From a virus, in the IMG/VR virus record IMGVR_UViG_3300042516_002076, positions 1 to 64,000 of that record: 64,000 bases of DNA; one strand, 5' to 3'. The translations under genes were made by a program, and so were the position numbers. Position 1 is the stretch's first letter; the number at the start of each line of letters is the position of its first letter. The notes under the pieces were generated by a model, which was not told the origin of the DNA, did not search any database, and saw only the letters and a list, made by a program, of their open reading frames with translations. Shown here in pieces: positions 61,638 to 64,000 of this stretch.

Positions 61638-61910
61638 ATGAAACAATTTAAAGACTTGGAATTTAAACCACACCCAATGGCAGATGGATTGAATGGTATA
61701 ATTAGCCGTATTGAATTTGATAATGGATTCGGTGCAAGTGTAGTAAAACATCAATACTCTTATGGTGGTGATAGAGGCTTATATGAATTAGCAGTATTGG
61801 ATAGTAATGGTGAAGTGCATTATGATAATTCAGTTGCTAATGGTGATGTGATTGGTTATTTAAGACCTGAAGATGTGACAGATGTAATGGAAAAAATACA
61901 AAAATTGTAG
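61638..61910 (+). CDS. small phage protein
   Basis: 90 residues from MKQFKD; an in-frame ATG at 61536 lies inside the previous gene. PHPMADGLNGIISRIEFDNG then GDRGLYELAVLDSNG and VIGYLRPEDV form a known phage family without function. Confidence 0.55.
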   Translation: MKQFKDLEFKPHPMADGLNGIISRIEFDNGFGASVVKHQYSYGGDRGLYELAVLDSNGEVHYDNSVANGDVIGYLRPEDVTDVMEKIQKL

Positions 61911-61951
61911 TGTTCATATATTAAATAATCATAATATATGGATAAAAGCAT

Positions 61952-61974
61952 AACTCATTGATTATCAGCAAGTT
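61952..61974 (+). promoter_or_regulatory. palindromic operator D1
   Basis: AACTCATTGA, TTA, TCAGCAAGTT: differs from C1 in one base. Confidence 0.65.
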
Positions 61975-61976
61975 AT

Positions 61977-61999
61977 AAGTTGTTGGTTTTCAATGAGTT
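61977..61999 (+). promoter_or_regulatory. palindromic operator D2
   Basis: Starts 25 bases after D1, as C2 does after C1 (AAGTTGTTGG, TTT, TCAATGAGTT). Confidence 0.6.
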
Positions 62000-62035
62000 A
62001 TAAATCTTTATGGCATTGGGTAATTATTAAGACGT

Positions 62036-62058
62036 AACTCGTTGATACTCAATAAACA
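62036..62058 (+). promoter_or_regulatory. palindromic operator D3
   Basis: AACTCGTTGA, then TAC and TCAA; end degenerate, like C3. Confidence 0.45.
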
Positions 62059-62094
62059 ATCTTTATTTTAGGTAAAAATAGTTTAAAAAAGGCA

Positions 62095-62124
62095 TTGTTA
62101 GTCCAATAAAAAGTCGTATCTTTG
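62095..62124 (+). promoter_or_regulatory. promoter D
   Basis: TTG at 62095-62097, 19 bases, TATCTTTG at 62117-62124. Shares the GCATTGTTAGTC box with promoter C. Confidence 0.75.
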
Positions 62125-62171
62125 ATTATTACCGACAGGATAAAACACGACACATAATAAAAAATTATAAT

Positions 62172-62585
62172 ATGAACTATTATCAAATTGTAGCATTTGC
62201 ACAAACCTTAAAATCTAAAAATATGAAAAGTAACAATGAGAATGCATTTATCAATGATGCGTATGATGAAGAAAGTAAATTACACATTGAGTTTATGAGT
62301 GAAGTGAAACGACACGATTATTCTTATATGATGAGTGATGATGATAGAGTTTATAGAAACGGCCGTAGTGTTGAAAAACAAATTGAAGAAAAACTACACG
62401 CACTTATCAACATATGTAAATATGATGCAAGTGATTTGTTGGATGAAGTTCTAACCAATGTAAAACAAGAATACAATGATAGGGATAGTAACGGAGATGA
62501 TTTAACACATAGAGTAATTAAAGGTTGGTTCAAACCTTATACTGAAACTGAAAGAAAATTATTCACATTAAACAACGATAGATAA
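62172..62585 (+). CDS. hypothetical protein
   Basis: 137 residues, possible later start at 62223. Acidic, helical (RSVEKQIEEKLHALINICKY). First gene after promoter D, upstream of the ligase. Not recognised. Confidence 0.5.
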   Translation: MNYYQIVAFAQTLKSKNMKSNNENAFINDAYDEESKLHIEFMSEVKRHDYSYMMSDDDRVYRNGRSVEKQIEEKLHALINICKYDASDLLDEVLTNVKQEYNDRDSNGDDLTHRVIKGWFKPYTETERKLFTLNNDR

Positions 62586-62586
62586 T

Positions 62587-63696
62587 ATGAAACTAGATAC
62601 AATATACAAAAAGACAAAGACAGGTGCAACGCAAGAATGGACAATTGAAGTAGTGGGTAACAAATACCGAACTCATAGTGGACAAGTTGGTGGTGCTATT
62701 ACTACGAATGAATGGACAATTTGTTATGGTAAGAATGTAGGTAGAGCAAACGAAACTACGGATAAAGAACAAACAATGGCAGAAGCCGTAGCAAAGAGAA
62801 CAAAGAAGTTAGAGAGTGGTTACTTTGAGAATATCAAACACATTAACAAACAACAATACTTTGAACCAATGTTGGCAAGTAAGTGGGAAGATAGTAAAGA
62901 TAAGATTACTTACCCAATCTTTTCACAACCTAAGTTAGATGGTATTCGTTGTGTAGTGACAAAAGATGGTATGTTTAGTAGAAATGGTAAACCAATCATT
63001 TCAGCACCACATATTAGAAAGAGTTTGGATGATATATTTCAAGTATATCCTGAATTGATATTGGATGGTGAGTTATATGCTGACAAGTTCGCAAATGACT
63101 TTAATAAGATTGTATCGTTGGTAAAGAAAACTAAACCAAATGATACCGATTTGAAAGAAAGTAAAAAGAATATTCAGTATTGGATTTATGATTTACCTGA
63201 TAACGATATACAATTTGGTGAAAGATGTGAAAGATTAAATGAGTTGTTTGAAAATTACAATTCATTCAGTAAGCATTGTGTAGAAGTTGAAACTGAGATT
63301 TGTAATGATGAAGATGAAGTGATGGGGTTGTATGAGGAATATGTGGATAATGGATTTGAAGGTCAGATGTTACGATTGAATAAAGAGTATGAGAATAAGA
63401 GAAGTAAATCTTTAATGAAACATAAATCGTTTGTTGATGAAGAATATACTATTTTGGATATCGTAGAGGGTGAGGGTAATAGAACTGGAACGGCTGGTTA
63501 TATGGTATTTGAAACGATTGAAGGTAAACGATTCAAATCAAATGTAAAAGGAACGTGGGATGAAACTGCCGAAATGTTAAAGAATAAAAAGAAACTAATA
63601 GGCAAGCAAGCAACGATTAAGTATTTCAATCTAACACCAGATGGAATACCTCGTTTCCCATATGTAATTAATATTGATAGAAACGAATACGAATAA
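62587..63696 (+). CDS. ATP-dependent DNA ligase with WGR-like N-terminus
   Basis: 369 residues. Motif I QPKLDGIRC near 117 carries the AMP-binding Lys, motif III ELILDGELY near 157, motif IV FEGQMLR near 258 and motif V SLMKHKSF near 276. The first 80 residues (TIEVVGNKYRTHSGQVGGAI) resemble a WGR domain. Seals nicks in phage DNA replication and repair. Confidence 0.9.
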   Translation: MKLDTIYKKTKTGATQEWTIEVVGNKYRTHSGQVGGAITTNEWTICYGKNVGRANETTDKEQTMAEAVAKRTKKLESGYFENIKHINKQQYFEPMLASKWEDSKDKITYPIFSQPKLDGIRCVVTKDGMFSRNGKPIISAPHIRKSLDDIFQVYPELILDGELYADKFANDFNKIVSLVKKTKPNDTDLKESKKNIQYWIYDLPDNDIQFGERCERLNELFENYNSFSKHCVEVETEICNDEDEVMGLYEEYVDNGFEGQMLRLNKEYENKRSKSLMKHKSFVDEEYTILDIVEGEGNRTGTAGYMVFETIEGKRFKSNVKGTWDETAEMLKNKKKLIGKQATIKYFNLTPDGIPRFPYVINIDRNEYE

Positions 63697-63697
63697 T

Positions 63698-64000
63698 ATG
63701 ATAACGATAAAGAATATAGATAAAATAGTATCAATCAATTCACAAGATATTGAAGTGATGGATTGGAAACAAGAACCTGATTATTATCAATTTACATTTG
63801 AGCATGATAACATACATTCAACAACTTTCGTAGCTAAAATGAATAGACATCATGATTGGGGTGATACCGATTCATATAGAATGAGATTATGGGATGGTAT
63901 AAATAGTTCACCATTAGAATATAATTTTGGATTGCATGATATAGAAAATCCATTCACATTACTCAACTACTTAAAAGATGTATTGTATGATTGGGATAAT
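63698..64000 (+). CDS. hypothetical protein (3' end missing)
   Basis: The frame opens one base after the ligase stop (MITIKNIDKIVSIN) and runs open through the right edge, 101 codons. Trp- and Asp-rich (MNRHHDWGDTDSYRMRLWDG). No family recognised. Confidence 0.5.
   Translation, partial: MITIKNIDKIVSINSQDIEVMDWKQEPDYYQFTFEHDNIHSTTFVAKMNRHHDWGDTDSYRMRLWDGINSSPLEYNFGLHDIENPFTLLNYLKDVLYDWDN

Noticed and set aside
43318-62058. Repeats as a CRISPR array
   Set aside because: Only two or three copies per site, palindromic and degenerate, spaced differently and next to promoters; no cas genes besides a RecB/Cas4-like nuclease of common phage type.
1-64000. Integrated prophage or plasmid
   Set aside because: No integrase, attachment repeats, host flanks or partition genes; the ParB-like protein has no ParA and a different C-terminus.

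Overview
The window looks like about 64 kb of a large, AT-rich, lytic tailed phage of the T4-like (myovirus) type infecting a member of the Bacteroidetes. Every gene I can support is on the + strand, genes overlap or nearly touch, and a T4-type replication set is present: family B polymerase, gp45-like clamp, gp44- and gp62-like clamp loader and an ATP-dependent DNA ligase. The host assignment rests on promoters of the Bacteroidetes kind (TTG, 19-20 bases, TAnnTTTG or TAnnTTAG), mostly Shine-Dalgarno-free starts, and Bacteroidetes-style exported proteins (Oar/TonB-dependent receptor, lipoproteins, H1-like protein, DUF4494-like protein). No capsid, portal, terminase, tail, integrase or complete tRNA gene is present, so the window is a fragment.

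Layout. 1-9 kb: replication and nucleotide metabolism (2H phosphoesterase fragment, polymerase, clamp, DNA methyltransferase, dUTPase, glycosyltransferase-like protein, clamp loader, GroES). 9-21.6 kb: an unusual block of exported proteins, including two signal-peptide proteins with dockerin-like and cohesin-like parts (one with a C-type lectin domain), two related outer-membrane barrels, three lipoproteins, a CsgG-like protein, holin-like membrane proteins, a glycosyltransferase and an LpxH-like phosphoesterase. 21.7-36 kb: a RecB/Cas4-like nuclease followed by surface-chemistry genes (two GT-B and three GT2 glycosyltransferases, a TylF-like methyltransferase, four SGNH-like proteins, a sulfotransferase-like protein). 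36-43 kb: an H1-like protein, an Oar-type TonB-dependent receptor, a secreted DRGH nuclease, a degenerate HNH protein, a HAD phosphatase, a ferredoxin and small membrane or lipid-anchored proteins. 43-64 kb: early-type small genes in four transcription blocks, with a VWA-zincin/MoxR pair, a ParB-like/PD-(D/E)XK-like fusion, two GT10-like proteins, a gp88-like protein, SWIM zinc fingers, a 3D-domain protein and the DNA ligase.

Control. Fourteen promoters of one family are readable, four of them so close to the ATG that the mRNA should be leaderless. Four promoters between 43 and 62 kb carry two or three copies each of a 23-bp palindrome (half-site AACTNRTTGA) at repeated spacings, which looks like a phage regulon. 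A tRNA-like acceptor/T-arm minihelix lies at 44.0 kb, and a short hairpin element precedes two start codons at 43.8 and 49.0 kb. Strong hairpin terminators stand at 17.55, 36.35, 39.71, 42.84, 47.66 and 50.31 kb.

Taken together, the phage seems to replicate with its own T4-like machinery and to spend an exceptional share of its genome on the host envelope: exported adhesive proteins, a TonB-type receptor, a CsgG-like protein and many sugar-modifying enzymes. No stretch longer than 300 bases is without a gene; the largest gaps (43320-43507, 46182-46367, 54274-54550, 61911-62171) are the operator/promoter regions.
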